Shown here: positions 42,301-53,801 of the stretch, one piece after another
Numbering within the stretch: the stretch's first letter is position 1
How the letters are laid out: the number at the start of each line of letters is the position of its first letter
Origin: Marchantia polymorpha subsp. ruderalis
Lineage: Eukaryota > Streptophyta > Marchantiopsida > Marchantiales > Marchantiaceae
Length of the DNA: 64,000 nt
Direction: 5' to 3'
NCBI GenBank assembly: GCA_037833965.1
Contig: AP031354.1
Location: 22,794,001-22,858,000, forward strand
Notes under the pieces: generated by a model
Told to the model about the DNA's origin: nothing
The model's input: the letters and a program-made list of their open reading frames with translations, nothing else
Database searches by the model: none
Position numbers and translations under genes: made by a program

Positions 42301-42460
42301 AATCACGCGCACTCACTTCTCCCTCAATCAACAAGAAATCTCCTGTGCGACGACGTCGAGAATGTTCCGCAGCCAGCAGATGGATGCGCGCAGCACGCAC
42401 AAGAGATTGGAATCGCGAATTCAAGAATGGGACGTTCTCCGCCGCCCGGTCGAAGGTCAT
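39308..42460 (-). CDS. LTR U3-encoded protein of unknown function, intact (1,050 aa)
   Basis: Second fully open copy of the LTR protein, near-identical to the one at 6370-9507. The extra residues come partly from one more palindrome-coded SPVHR unit near 40975-41010. Order: N-terminal conserved region (1 to about 300), Arg/Glu-rich linker, VHRR repeats, Pro/Ala-rich middle, acidic run at about 730, coiled coil at about 810-965, basic tail. Two copies this long with no stop, in a family where other copies are degraded, suggest recent coding function. The ORF ends 36 bp before the LTR's own TATA box. It would therefore need a separate upstream promoter, or a transcript entering from flanking DNA or from the element body. 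Confidence 0.82.
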   Translation of the reverse strand: MTFDRAAENVPFLNSRFQSLVRAARIHLLAAEHSRRRRTGDFLLIEGEVSARDLELRAIRVCRERKKRGQCGSRMSGRANPRNAMTRPSRLRMVPLRLPQNGLRAFEERLIARKLDFLLWGWNYICANMVREWLEPQGPPSRGLRPHVDRWTVQDWAQALGRCAGMPEHLLFDSESIKVTKQEEAQFVELFKTGRSTKNGYRTRDYKDRFRRTLSAALMQLLQPHRACYITLWQVSFVECVIEGTPIHWASILHRVMRQHAFEEKGGTLNHLSPFLINFYRQRNCLTAAELEHFPPLSIDHPGKYVRENEVDTDAEESPTSTPSRRRDEGRHTPAARVPRKRRWREESEEEQHQEPSAPIRPRPLCEPYSRPKQKARRLVLPADSADTATIATEIGSASPERREEARTTAGATGHAATSSGERPPTGQGPPELPRAMRTDVPFAHRQTSADGRASADRRTQVDVDLRLRVGRSSPPVHRRSPVHRSPVHRSPVHRTPPHVPPVHRQESPPFQRRKGKEPAEEPPTRHRPSGPDPPAHHAPQFAPSAPGSSSRGDTSRERAEAAPSAGSPPIDAPSAVGPIGQGTSGVRPPAMSPSAIDVRGATPAADKAPANAPAHGPGTVPTDRSREQQTEERSDCPRDEISMRDAQSNPAQPPSARSPSATDDGDREDAVDHQQARDGYAARVHSPSALDILATSSEAAAVPSQAAHVEDVQPHSGQSPTQSMATEILHSDDDDGGSTEEMSGAEDTEEEEEEIVGAPAAALSEQVIPLLRYLDRKVDKYADPLQPGSYIELVRRRTRTKVHTSKLLARVDQELRDLKEKHACLWGQYKLNQKFYKHSEKMKDEKLGELTKEQVKVKEALNSEQAQNRILSEELVRQTRLLEQCQLARQADEELIRRLQSECGELRAQRAEAESQLVIIEEDRRKEADRTKVETARRVAHCLKGYAHWEVKAQEKLTLREFELRAAGLLSGDSRSRRKVAKKLEAFLSKAQDTMSALEGEVSAALQRLGLRSRAEEWQGRELVRGSRPRRRRSTGSAECSVAWFRAGV

Positions 42461-43707
42461 GGTCGGCTCTTGGTCGTGAAGAACGTCTCACTTGATGGCC
42501 GCGCCGGCTGTACGCTGGAACGGTCTTTGCTCTCACGCGCGGCTTCACGCTCCGCCGTCGTCGATTAAACTCTCACGCTCGAATTGGCGGATTTGAACTC
42601 CGCGAGCGTGTTACCCTGCGGACATGCGGGCGTAGCGCCGAAGGCGAGTTTTCCGCCTTGCGCGGTACACTTGTTCGTACCGCCCCTCGGCCAATCTCCC
42701 TCTGCCTTGACGCGTGTGTCCGCATGTCGGACAAAAATTCAACTCCTGCCTGTGCGCAGGCAGGAGCCTCGGCGGATTCTCCGCCGGCGCGGAACTTGAA
42801 CATCCTCCTGTGCACAGGCGTTCTCCTGTGCGCAGGCGAATTCCGTCCGCGGCGCTGCGCTGGCGCGGAAGGCGTTGGCCGTGGTCAGCCGTCTCCGTCC
42901 AATCTGTCCGTTCCTTGTCTCTCCGTCGGCGCTTCCGCCGCCGCAACTCCGTCCGTCCAAGAGCGCATCCACCCGTGCCGTCCGCATGGTCCGTACCGAT
43001 GGGATTACTCTGGCGGCTCTTCCGACGTACGCGGCGCTGCGCTGGCGCGGAAGGCGCCGTACACTTTCTACCTCACAAGGCGCATTTCTAGGGCCCAAGG
43101 CGGATTTTCCGCCGACGCCGAAGCGCCTGTGCACAGGCGAACGCCTGTGCGTAGGCGGACTTCGCGCCTTCCCTAACCCTACTTCGCCTGTGCACAGGCG
43201 AACGCCTTCGTCCGCGCATAGGACAAAACTTGATTCCCCCTTCCGCGTAGGCGGAATTCGCGCCGGTGGCGAACTCCTTCCGCCGTAGGCGACCGCCTCC
43301 GTTTCTTCCAGTAGCGATAACTCCCTAAGTCCTCGTCCGTTCCAAGCGTTCTTGGGCTCGTTGGAATCAGCGCGTCGAGCTCTTTCCAACGGGACCCTGA
43401 CTTGGTCAAGGCGCCCGAGGGTTGACCTAATTAGGGAGGGTTTCCCTACAGCCGCGGACGCAACCTCCGAAGGCGGGTTTTGCGCCTTGCGCCGTAGAGA
43501 TCCTAACTGCAGAGCTCGCAGGGAGGGTGGTGCCTGTCCTTACTGCGGCACCCCAAATCCCAGATTCTACAAGATCCCTCGAGAATCCCCGCGATCTTCC
43601 GGATTCACTCTGTTTTGATGTACCGAAGGCTATTTACAATGCTGCCAGGGTACAGTTTTCCAAAAATGTTTTAATTTCCTCAAAATTGCCAAAAGTGGGG
43701 TACCACA

Positions 43708-45366
43708 TTTACAAACACTCCGACAAGGTGAGGGATGGGAGACTGGAAGAGCTCGCCAAGGAGCAGGTGAAGCTCACGGAAGCGCTGGATTCTGAGCAGG
43801 CTCAAAACCGAATTTTGTCAAAGGAGCTCGTGCGACAGACACGGTTGTTAGAGCAGTGTCAGCTTTCACGATAGGCGGATGAGGAATTAATCCGCAGGCT
43901 ACAATCCGAGTGCGGAGAATTGAGAGCACAGCGTGCGGAGGCCAAATCGCAGTTGGTAGTAATTGAAGACGATCGCCGGCGAGAGGCAGATCGCACGAAG
44001 GAAGAGATGGCGAGGCGAGTCACCCACTGCCTCAGGGGCTACGCCCACTGGGAAGTGGCGACGCAGGAGAAACTCACACTGCGTGAGTTAGAGTTTCGTG
44101 CAGCCGGGTTGTTGACAGGTGACAGTCGGAGTCGGCGGCGAGTGGCGAAGAAGCTGGATTCTTTTCTGTCGAAGGCGCGAGACACCATGGCCACCCTTGA
44201 AACGGAGGTTTCCGCGGTGTTGCGGCGTTTGGGACTGCGCAGTCGAGCTGAAGACTGGCAGGGTAGAGAGTTAGTGCGCGGCAGTCCGTCGCGCAGGAGG
44301 CGAAGCACAGGTTCCGCGGAGTGTAGTGTAGCGTGGTTCCGTGCAGGCGCATGGCATAGTGTAGTGTAGTGCTAGTTAGGATTTAGAAGGAATAAAGTAG
44401 TTCAAGGCGTCTTGCCTTGGGATTTTTCCAGTTTCGGAAGTGTAGATCAGGAACTCATTTTCTCTGCGTGTTTGTGTCCTTAGTTCTGTCACCACGCACG
44501 AGGAGCTACACCTTAGCGATCCGCATTATGTTGCTGAAGGCCTTCGGCCGAATGTTTAGAGCTAGTACATTGGTTAGAGACTTGAGTAGTTCGGATCTAC
44601 ACCTGCGGGTGATTGCCGATGCTCAAAGCCAGTGACGAGTTAGATACTTGAACAGTTTACTCCTTACACCTTCGAGTGATTGCTTGTGATTGTACTCCTT
44701 CGGGATTTTTCCCCTGAATGCCAAAGTGAAGTTTTGCTACTTCGTGTAAGCCTTGGTTGTAAATTCAGGTTACGTTGCAGCAGGTACCTTTAGGGTAACC
44801 CCTGCAGTATTTCTGGGAATGACAAGTGCCTAAAAATTCAAACTCTTCAATAGACTGTTATGGTGTGTTACTGGAACGTTTCTCAATGAGTCCTTCCGTG
44901 CGGACCTGTGTTCTCTGCGCGTTTTGTGAGTTGAGAGTGTTGTTCACCGCGTGTGAGTGACTTCGATCTAAAGTAGGAAGTCCAACCCGGGTTCCCTACG
45001 CTAGTAGAAAGCTAGTGGGAGGGTTGTAAAAGCCGGAGTTGGGAGTCACTACCCTCAGCTTCGCTGAGTGTACTCGCGAGAGACTTTCCCCCTGAAATCT
45101 TAAGTAGAGGTCCTAACCGATCTCTGGGTTGTGTTTCTGTAGTTTCAGGTGTGTGTGTGTTGAGTGAACTACGCTGCATTGTGCGACCTCCGAGTGAGCT
45201 CCGAGTGAACACTTGCAATATTTCTGGGAGTGATAGTCGCCTAAGAATTCAAACTCCTCAATAGTCTGTTAAATGTGACACTTTGTACCCTGTGTGTTCC
45301 TCTGTCCCTGTGGGTTCGACCTTTCTACCACTATATTGCAGTTTTAGCCTTTAGTGGGTTATTACA
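43708..45366 (+). mobile_element. Giant LTR, copy J, right part
   Basis: Continues the J U3 ORF after LTR C, starting with the TTTAC duplicate. The ORF runs 43708-44369 with a TAG near 43872 (in place of CAG) and has lost its normal stop, extending a few codons to GAWHSVV. The TATA position reads AATAAA (44391-44396). It ends GGGTTATTACA and is followed by the AATTT target duplicate. Confidence 0.9.
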
Positions 45367-46387
45367 AATTTCATGCACATACCACTTGTCTGATCGATAA
45401 AGTCCTTGCATTTAGTCAACAAACTGTCAATGTCCATACCCAGATTTTTTTGTTTTCCAAATCTTCACCCCTTTTCTTCTTCGTTACTGTACACTGCTAA
45501 GGTCTTGTCACAGAACGGCTTCTTTCCGCTTTGTCCTTGAAGTTCGCTCTCAGTTCCTCTCCTGATCTTTTCCACAACATATTCACGTGCTTAAATCAAA
45601 ATTTCCTTGTCATATCTTGCAGGTAGAAGTAATGAGCAATCTCCTGTACAAGGCTAGACATTCTCCTCTAGAGAGGTAAGAGGCGGACATCCTGAATAGC
45701 AGGGTTTATCAATGAAAGTCTGGAACAAAAGCGTATCAAGTTTTACCTGAACATACGTATACTACCCTTACCAGTTAATTTCGTGTTAGCAGAGCATTTT
45801 ACCATCAATGTATTATGGTATACTCTTCGTCTTATGTTATGTTACATTGTTATCAGTTTTTTCTTCTTCAGAAACTCTTGGAGAACCTAGAACCTAGAAC
45901 CTTGGAATCTATGTATATCTCAGTGTGATCTTCATAGTTCTCATCCTAGTCCTCAATTTTATTTTCATAGTTCTCATCCTAGTTGCCATTTTTATGTTAC
46001 TATACAGAATCTACGTAATCCTGTTCATAGGGGTCTAACTCTAGTTCTACGTCGTCGTGACATGATGGGGGTTTTGAGTAAATCCGAGCGTCCTTCTTCG
46101 ACTACTACACCTTCAACTTATATGTTTGTATAGGAATCTTTCTCCAACTCCTATCCAACTGTTGTACACTGGCTGCAACAGATGATGGTTGTATATGATA
46201 TAGTCTGCAACAGATTGTAAATTCAAATTCAGATTGTCATCAATAGTGTTCACCATGTGTAGATCAGAAAGGCAAGTTTCATGCGTCTATGTCTAGTTCT
46301 ACGTCTTTGTGACTTGGTAGAAGGTTTGAGGGGATCCGAGTGTCCGTCTTTGACTACTACACCTACACCTGATAGCCAAGTCCACTT

Positions 46388-46418
46388 AACGCTAATGATT
46401 GAAACAATCATTAGCGTT
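46388..46418. repeat. Perfect hairpin, first copy
   Basis: AACGCTAATGATTG, a 3-nt AAA loop, and the exact complement. A 14-bp stem in AT-rich DNA with no gene next to it. The duplicated copy lies at 53275-53305. Confidence 0.85.
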
Positions 46419-46914
46419 ATTAACAATCTGCGAGATAATTCATAATGAATATCCTAGTCAAGGACATGCAACCAGAATCACATTCCCCATAATATTCAGC
46501 AAACGAGGTAGTGCATCCTTTGAAAACGTATGCTCCACGTAGGTGTCTCTTTAACTCAACGTCCACACGCAGTTCAATTGCAAAAGCATTCGTGCTTTGA
46601 AACTACCACATTTATACACGTGACAGTTCTGAGCGTGCTGGCCATTTAAAATGCGCTAAGAAACCCCGCTATGAAATAGCCTGTAATCACGATCTCGCAC
46701 GAAGAATACGGAACGAAAAACTCTGATAGCACCTCAACAATATATCATAGGAGAGAGATTTGTGCACAGGTTTTGTTTTACCGGTAAGATGCATTCGAAC
46801 TGGAGTTAGTCCTCCTAAGGAATCTTGTGAAATCTTCTGATCATACAAAGAAGCGCCACATCTTCATCTTCACAGATAGTATATTGTGCATGAATTCTTG
46901 GAAAATCATTCTCT

Positions 46915-47310
46915 TCAGACTAAATTGCTCTCTTTTTTAAACACGGATAGTACTTGAAAATGATAACACATCTCAATTTTTAGTTCCGGTCCATCATACA
47001 TTTGTTGGACCTTCATCCGTGGGACATAAGAATCAGTCAAGGATATGTGTGGAAGTTCAAGATGACCACCCTCACGTGTCAAGGGAAGTGTTTTCATCAT
47101 AGTGAGACTTGCAACGAGACAATATGAACACTCTACGCTCAAAAAGTCATCTTCATAGTTTAGCCGAACACTGATCTTCTTCAGAAACATAATTGTGCGA
47201 TTGACATTATGGGAAAGACTATAGAAGACTTCTTGTTGTGAAAACTGCAAGGAAGAATTTGCAGAGTTGTATATTGCATGAGGGTATAAACACATGCTTG
47301 TCAATTGCAT
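46915..47310 (-). CDS. Hypothetical ORF downstream of ROCO gene, first copy (131 aa)
   Basis: Begins 27 bp after the ROCO stop on the same strand. The composition looks protein-like (FLKKISVRLNYEDDFLSVECSYC) but I recognise no domain. It could be a displaced 3' exon or out-of-frame extension of the ROCO gene. The same ORF is duplicated at 53802-54197. No promoter or splice evidence. Confidence 0.35.
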   Translation of the reverse strand: MQLTSMCLYPHAIYNSANSSLQFSQQEVFYSLSHNVNRTIMFLKKISVRLNYEDDFLSVECSYCLVASLTMMKTLPLTREGGHLELPHISLTDSYVPRMKVQQMYDGPELKIEMCYHFQVLSVFKKESNLV

Positions 47311-47336
47311 AGTGGCATTCTAACCTCTTCTAAATC

Positions 47337-47396
47337 CTAACATGTCAAAATTCCACAATCAAGGCCTTTCTTCATGCACCTCTCGCATACCCATGC
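47337..47396 (-). pseudogene. Last codons of ROCO gene, duplicated fragment
   Basis: Encodes WVCERCMKKGLDCGILTC and stop, identical to the end of the ROCO gene at 54224. It is cut at 47396 by the duplication junction and fused to LTR C sequence. Confidence 0.85.
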
Positions 47397-49347
47397 GGTT
47401 TGATTGCGCATCGCGCATCGAGATTTCATCCCGCGGACAGTCACTCCGCTCCTCCGTCTGTTGTTCCCTTGATCGGTCCGTGGGGACTGTGCCCGGCCCG
47501 TGCGCAGGCGCATTTGCCGGCGCCTTGTCCGCCGCAGGCGTAGCGCCGCGGACATCTATCGCCGAAGGCGACATGGCCGGGGGCCGCACGCCCGATGTTC
47601 CTTGGCCTATAGGCCCTACCGCCGAAGGCGCATCTATCGGCGGACTTCCCGCCGATGGTGCGGCCTCCGCACGCTCTCTGCTCGTATCTCCTCTGCTCGA
47701 AGATCCTGGCGCCGAAGGCGCGAATTGCGGCGCGTGGTGCGCCGGAGGGTCTGGCCCCGAGGGCCGGTGTCTCGTAGGCGGTTCTTCCGCCGGCTCCTTC
47801 CCCTTCCTACGTTGGAACGGGGGTGATTCTTGCCTGTGCACAGGCGGCACGTGTGGAGGTGTCCTGTGCACAGGCGACCTGTGCACAGGCGACCTGTGCA
47901 CAGGTGAGCGCCTGTGCACAGGCGGACTGCTCCTTCCCACGCGTAAGCGTAGATCCACGTCCACTTGTGTTCGCCGGTCCGCGGAGGCTCGTCCGTCCGC
48001 GGAGGTTTGCCTGTGCGCGAACGGAACATCTGTCCGCATCGCACGTGGTAACTCCGGAGGCCCTTGGCCCGTAGGCGGCCTCTCTCCCGACGAGGTTGCA
48101 GCGTGGCCCGTTGCTCCTGCGGTCGTCCGCGCTTCCTCTCGCCTCTCTGGCGACGCACTTCCTATCTCCGTCGCAATCGTCGCCGTGTCCGCACTGTCAG
48201 CTGGTAACACCAGTCTGCGTGCCTTCTGCTTCGGCCGGCTGTATGGCTCGCACAGCGGCCGCGGTCGAATGGGAGCAGAGGGTTCTTGATGCTGCTCCTC
48301 TTCGGACTCTTCCCTCCATCGCCGCTTCCGCGGCACTCGCGCTGCAGGGGTGTGTCTCCCTTCGTCCCTCCGTCTTGATGGGGTAGAAGTCGGTGACTCC
48401 TCCGCATCAGTGTCGACCTCGTTCTCCCGCACATACTTCCCGGGATGGTCGATGGACAATGGCGGAAAATGTTCAAGCTCCGCCGCTGTCAAACAATTCC
48501 GCTGTCGATAAAAATTGATGAGGAAAGGAGAAAGATGGTTTAGAGTTCCCCCTTTCTCCTCAAACGCGTGCTGTCGCATCACCCTGTGCAGGATGCTCGC
48601 CCAGTGAATTGGAGTTCCCTCGATGACGCACTCCACAAAAGAGACCTGCCACAATGTGATGTAGCAGGCGCGGTGCGGCTGCAGTAATTGCATCAGCGCC
48701 GCGGACAAAGTCCGGCGAAATCGATCCTTGTAATCACGGGTCCTGTACCCATTCTTGGTAGACCTCCCGGTCTTGAACAGCTCCACAAATTGCGCCTCTT
48801 CTTGCTTGGTCACCTTGATGCTCTCACTGTCGAAAAGGAGATGCTCTGGCATGCCAGCACATCTTCCCAACGCCTGCGCCCAATCTTGGACTGTCCACCG
48901 ATCAACATGCGGACGCAATCCGCGCGAGGGTGGTCCCTGTGGCTCTAGCCACTCGCGCACCATATTCGCACAGATGTAATTCCATCCCCATAGCAAGAAA
49001 TCGAGCTTTCTTGCTATTAAGCGCTCTTCGAAAGCGCGCAGCCCGTTCTGCGGCAGGCGAAGTGGCACCATCCGCAATCTGCTCGGTCTCGTCATTGCGT
49101 TCCTGGGGTTCGCTCGCCCGCTCATTCTACTTCCGCACTGCCCGCGCTTCTTTCTCTCTCGGCAAACTCTAATCGCCCTCAATTCCAAATCACGCGCACT
49201 CACTTCTCCCTCAATCAACAAGAAATCTCCTGTGCGACGACGTCGAGAATGTTCCGCAGCCAGCAGATGGATGCGCGCAGCACGCACAAGAGATTGGAAT
49301 CGCGAATTCAAGAATGGGACGTTCTCCGCCGCCCGGTCGAAGGTCAT
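47359..49347 (-). pseudogene. Truncated chimeric U3 ORF at the duplication junction (662 aa)
   Basis: The duplicated LTR C keeps the first ~650 codons of the U3 ORF from the ATG at 49347. At the junction (47397) the frame runs into host-like DNA and ends RMGMREVHEERP. The acidic run and coiled coil are lost. Confidence 0.85.
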
Positions 49348-50594
49348 GGTCGGCTCTTGGTCGTGAAGAACGTCTCACTTGATGGCCGCGCCGGCTGTAC
49401 GCTGGAACGGTCTTTGCTCTCACGCGCGGCTTCACGCTCCGCCGTCGTCGATTAAACTCTCACGCTCGAATTGGCGGATTTGAACTCCGCGAGCGTGTTA
49501 CCCTGCGGACATGCGGGCGTAGCGCCGAAGGCGAGTTTTCCGCCTTGCGCGGTACACTTGTTCGTACCGCCCCTCGGCCAATCTCCCTCTGCCTTGACGC
49601 GTGTGTCCGCATGTCGGACAAAAATTCAACTCCTGCCTGTGCGCAGGCAGGAGCCTCGGCGGATTCTCCGCCGGCGCGGAACTTGAACATCCTCCTGTGC
49701 ACAGGCGTTCTCCTGTGCGCAGGCGAATTCCGTCCGCGGCGCTGCGCTGGCGCGGAAGGCGTTGGCCGTGGTCAGCCGTCTCCGTCCAATCTGTCCGTTC
49801 CTTGTCTCTCCGTCGGCGCTTCCGCCGCCGCAACTCCGTCCGTCCAAGAGCGCATCCACCCGTGCCGTCCGCATGGTCCGTACCGATGGGATTACTCTGG
49901 CGGCTCTTCCGACGTACGCGGCGCTGCGCTGGCGCGGAAGGCGCCGTACACTTTCTACCTCACAAGGCGCATTTCTAGGGCCCAAGGCGGATTTTCCGCC
50001 GACGCCGAAGCGCCTGTGCACAGGCGAACGCCTGTGCGTAGGCGGACTTCGCGCCTTCCCTAACCCTACTTCGCCTGTGCACAGGCGAACGCCTTCGTCC
50101 GCGCATAGGACAAAACTTGATTCCCCCTTCCGCGTAGGCGGAATTCGCGCCGGTGGCGAACTCCTTCCGCCGTAGGCGACCGCCTCCGTTTCTTCCAGTA
50201 GCGATAACTCCCTAAGTCCTCGTCCGTTCCAAGCGTTCTTGGGCTCGTTGGAATCAGCGCGTCGAGCTCTTTCCAACGGGACCCTGACTTGGTCAAGGAG
50301 CCCGAGGGTTGACCTAATTAGGGAGGGTTTCCCTACAGCCGCGGACGCAACCTCCGAAGGCGGGTTTTGCGCCTTGCGCCGTAGAGATCCTAACTGCAGA
50401 GCTCGCAGGGAGGGTGGTGCCTGTCCTTACTGCGGCACCCCAAATCCCAGATTCTACAAGATCCCTCGAGAATCCCCGCGATCTTCCGGATTCACTCTGT
50501 TTTGATGTACCGAAGGCTATTTACAATGCTGCCAGGGTACAGTTTTCCAAAAATGTTTTAATTTCCTCAAAATTGCCAAAAGTGGGGTACCACA

Positions 50595-52253
50595 TTTACA
50601 AACACTCCGACAAGGTGAGGGATGGGAGACTGGAAGAGCTCGCCAAGGAGCAGGTGAAGCTCACGGAAGCGCTGGATTCTGAGCAGGCTCAAAACCGAAT
50701 TTTGTCAAAGGAGCTCGTGCGACAGACACGGTTGTTAGAGCAGTGTCAGCTTTCACGATAGGCGGATGAGGAATTAATCCGCAGGCTACAATCCGAGTGC
50801 GGAGAATTGAGAGCACAGCGTGCGGAGGCCAAATCGCAGTTGGTAGTAATTGAAGACGATCGCCGGCGAGAGGCAGATCGCACGAAGGAAGAGATGGCGA
50901 GGCGAGTCACCCACTGCCTCAGGGGCTACGCCCACTGGGAAGTGGCGACGCAGGAGAAACTCACACTGCGTGAGTTAGAGTTTCGTGCAGCCGGGTTGTT
51001 GACAGGTGACAGTCGGAGTCGGCGGCGAGTGGCGAAGAAGCTGGATTCTTTTCTGTCGAAGGCGCGAGACACCATGGCCACCCTTGAAACGGAGGTTTCC
51101 GCGGTGTTGCGGCGTTTGGGACTGCGCAGTCGAGCTGAAGACTGGCAGGGTAGAGAGTTAGTGCGCGGCAGTCCGTCGCGCAGGAGGCGAAGCACAGGTT
51201 CCGCGGAGTGTAGTGTAGCGTGGTTCCGTGCAGGCGCATGGCATAGTGTAGTGTAGTGCTAGTTAGGATTTAGAAGGAATAAAGTAGTTCAAGGCGTCTT
51301 GCCTTGGGATTTTTCCAGTTTCGGAAGTGTAGATCAGGAACTCATTTTCTCTGCGTGTTTGTGTCCTTAGTTCTGTCACCACGCACGAGGAGCTACACCT
51401 TAGCGATCCGCATTATGTTGCTGAAGGCCTTCGGCCGAATGTTTAGAGCTAGTACATTGGTTAGAGACTTGAGTAGTTCGGATCTACACCTGCGGGTGAT
51501 TGCCGATGCTCAAAGCCAGTGACGAGTTAGATACTTGAACAGTTTACTCCTTACACCTTCGAGTGATTGCTTGTGATTGTACTCCTTCGGGATTTTTCCC
51601 CTGAATGCCAAAGTGAAGTTTTGCTACTTCGTGTAAGCCTTGGTTGTAAATTCAGGTTACGTTGCAGCAGGTACCTTTAGGGTAACCCCTGCAGTATTTC
51701 TGGGAATGACAAGTGCCTAAAAATTCAAACTCTTCAATAGACTGTTATGGTGTGTTACTGGAACGTTTCTCAATGAGTCCTTCCGTGCGGACCTGTGTTC
51801 TCTGCGCGTTTTGTGAGTTGAGAGTGTTGTTCACCGCGTGTGAGTGACTTCGATCTAAAGTAGGAAGTCCAACCCGGGTTCCCTACGCTAGTAGAAAGCT
51901 AGTGGGAGGGTTGTAAAAGCCGGAGTTGGGAGTCACTACCCTCAGCTTCGCTGAGTGTACTCGCGAGAGACTTTCCCCCTGAAATCTTAAGTAGAGGTCC
52001 TAACCGATCTCTGGGTTGTGTTTCTGTAGTTTCAGGTGTGTGTGTGTTGAGTGAACTACGCTGCATTGTGCGACCTCCGAGTGAGCTCCGAGTGAACACT
52101 TGCAATATTTCTGGGAGTGATAGTCGCCTAAGAATTCAAACTCCTCAATAGTCTGTTAAATGTGACACTTTGTACCCTGTGTGTTCCTCTGTCCCTGTGG
52201 GTTCGACCTTTCTACCACTATATTGCAGTTTTAGCCTTTAGTGGGTTATTACA
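50595..52253 (+). mobile_element. Partial giant LTR J, duplicated copy
   Basis: Matches 43708-45366 at the 6,887-bp offset, including the broken ORF end (50807-51256), the AATAAA in place of TATA, and the terminal GGGTTATTACA. It is a product of the segmental duplication, not of transposition. Confidence 0.93.
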
Positions 52254-53274
52254 AATTTCATGCACATACCACTTGTCTGATCGATAAAGTCCTTGCATTT
52301 AGTCAACAAACTGTCAATGTCCATACCCAGATTTTTTTGTTTTCCAAATCTTCACCCCTTTTCTTCTTCGTTACTGTACACTGCTAAGGTCTTGTCACAG
52401 AACGGCTTCTTTCCGCTTTGTCCTTGAAGTTCGCTCTCAGTTCCTCTCCTGATCTTTTCCACAACATATTCACGTGCTTAAATCAAAATTTCCTTGTCAT
52501 ATCTTGCAGGTAGAAGTAATGAGCAATCTCCTGTACAAGGCTAGACATTCTCCTCTAGAGAGGTAAGAGGCGGACATCCTGAATAGCAGGGTTTATCAAT
52601 GAAAGTCTGGAACAAAAGCGTATCAAGTTTTACCTGAACATACGTATACTACCCTTACCAGTTAATTTCGTGTTAGCAGAGCATTTTACCATCAATGTAT
52701 TATGGTATACTCTTCGTCTTATGTTATGTTACATTGTTATCAGTTTTTTCTTCTTCAGAAACTCTTGGAGAACCTAGAACCTAGAACCTTGGAATCTATG
52801 TATATCTCAGTGTGATCTTCATAGTTCTCATCCTAGTCCTCAATTTTATTTTCATAGTTCTCATCCTAGTTGCCATTTTTATGTTACTATACAGAATCTA
52901 CGTAATCCTGTTCATAGGGGTCTAACTCTAGTTCTACGTCGTCGTGACATGATGGGGGTTTTGAGTAAATCCGAGCGTCCTTCTTCGACTACTACACCTT
53001 CAACTTATATGTTTGTATAGGAATCTTTCTCCAACTCCTATCCAACTGTTGTACACTGGCTGCAACAGATGATGGTTGTATATGATATAGTCTGCAACAG
53101 ATTGTAAATTCAAATTCAGATTGTCATCAATAGTGTTCACCATGTGTAGATCAGAAAGGCAAGTTTCATGCGTCTATGTCTAGTTCTACGTCTTTGTGAC
53201 TTGGTAGAAGGTTTGAGGGGATCCGAGTGTCCGTCTTTGACTACTACACCTACACCTGATAGCCAAGTCCACTT

Positions 53275-53305
53275 AACGCTAATGATTGAAACAATCATTA
53301 GCGTT
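53275..53305. repeat. Perfect hairpin, second copy
   Basis: Duplicate of the 14-bp-stem, AAA-loop hairpin at 46388-46418. Confidence 0.85.
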
Positions 53306-53801
53306 ATTAACAATCTGCGAGATAATTCATAATGAATATCCTAGTCAAGGACATGCAACCAGAATCACATTCCCCATAATATTCAGCAAACGAGGTAGTG
53401 CATCCTTTGAAAACGTATGCTCCACGTAGGTGTCTCTTTAACTCAACGTCCACACGCAGTTCAATTGCAAAAGCATTCGTGCTTTGAAACTACCACATTT
53501 ATACACGTGACAGTTCTGAGCGTGCTGGCCATTTAAAATGCGCTAAGAAACCCCGCTATGAAATAGCCTGTAATCACGATCTCGCACGAAGAATACGGAA
53601 CGAAAAACTCTGATAGCACCTCAACAATATATCATAGGAGAGAGATTTGTGCACAGGTTTTGTTTTACCGGTAAGATGCATTCGAACTGGAGTTAGTCCT
53701 CCTAAGGAATCTTGTGAAATCTTCTGATCATACAAAGAAGCGCCACATCTTCATCTTCACAGATAGTATATTGTGCATGAATTCTTGGAAAATCATTCTC
53801 T

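Larger units (their letters stand above)
38288..43707 (-). mobile_element. Giant LTR, copy C, complete (5,420 bp), inserted in LTR J
   Basis: The plus strand reads TGTAATAACCCAC...GTACCACA, the reversed LTR ends. It is flanked by the perfect target duplication TTTAC (38283-38287 and 43708-43712) inside the U3 ORF of J. It is full length with an intact U3 ORF, a TATA box at 39266-39271, and no stop or deletion noted. It is a solo LTR and probably one of the youngest copies. Confidence 0.95.
40510..47396. repeat. Unit 1 of a 6,887-bp direct tandem duplication
   Basis: Contains the right 3.2 kb of LTR C, the right part of LTR J and about 2 kb of host-like DNA ending in the last codons of the ROCO gene. 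The same order recurs at 47397-54283. At the junction CCATGC|GGTTTG I see no shared bases, which fits end joining. Confidence 0.95.
45367..47396. other. Host-like DNA, first copy
   Basis: About 2 kb of AT-richer non-LTR sequence. It holds two diverged direct repeats of a block starting CTAGTTCTACGTC (near 46030 and 46292). A repeated TCATAGTTCTCATCCTAGT occurs near 45930 and 45965. A perfect hairpin lies at 46388-46418, a possible minus-strand ORF at 46915-47310, and the last codons of the ROCO gene at 47337-47396. In the original locus it lay directly 3' of the ROCO gene. Confidence 0.75.
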
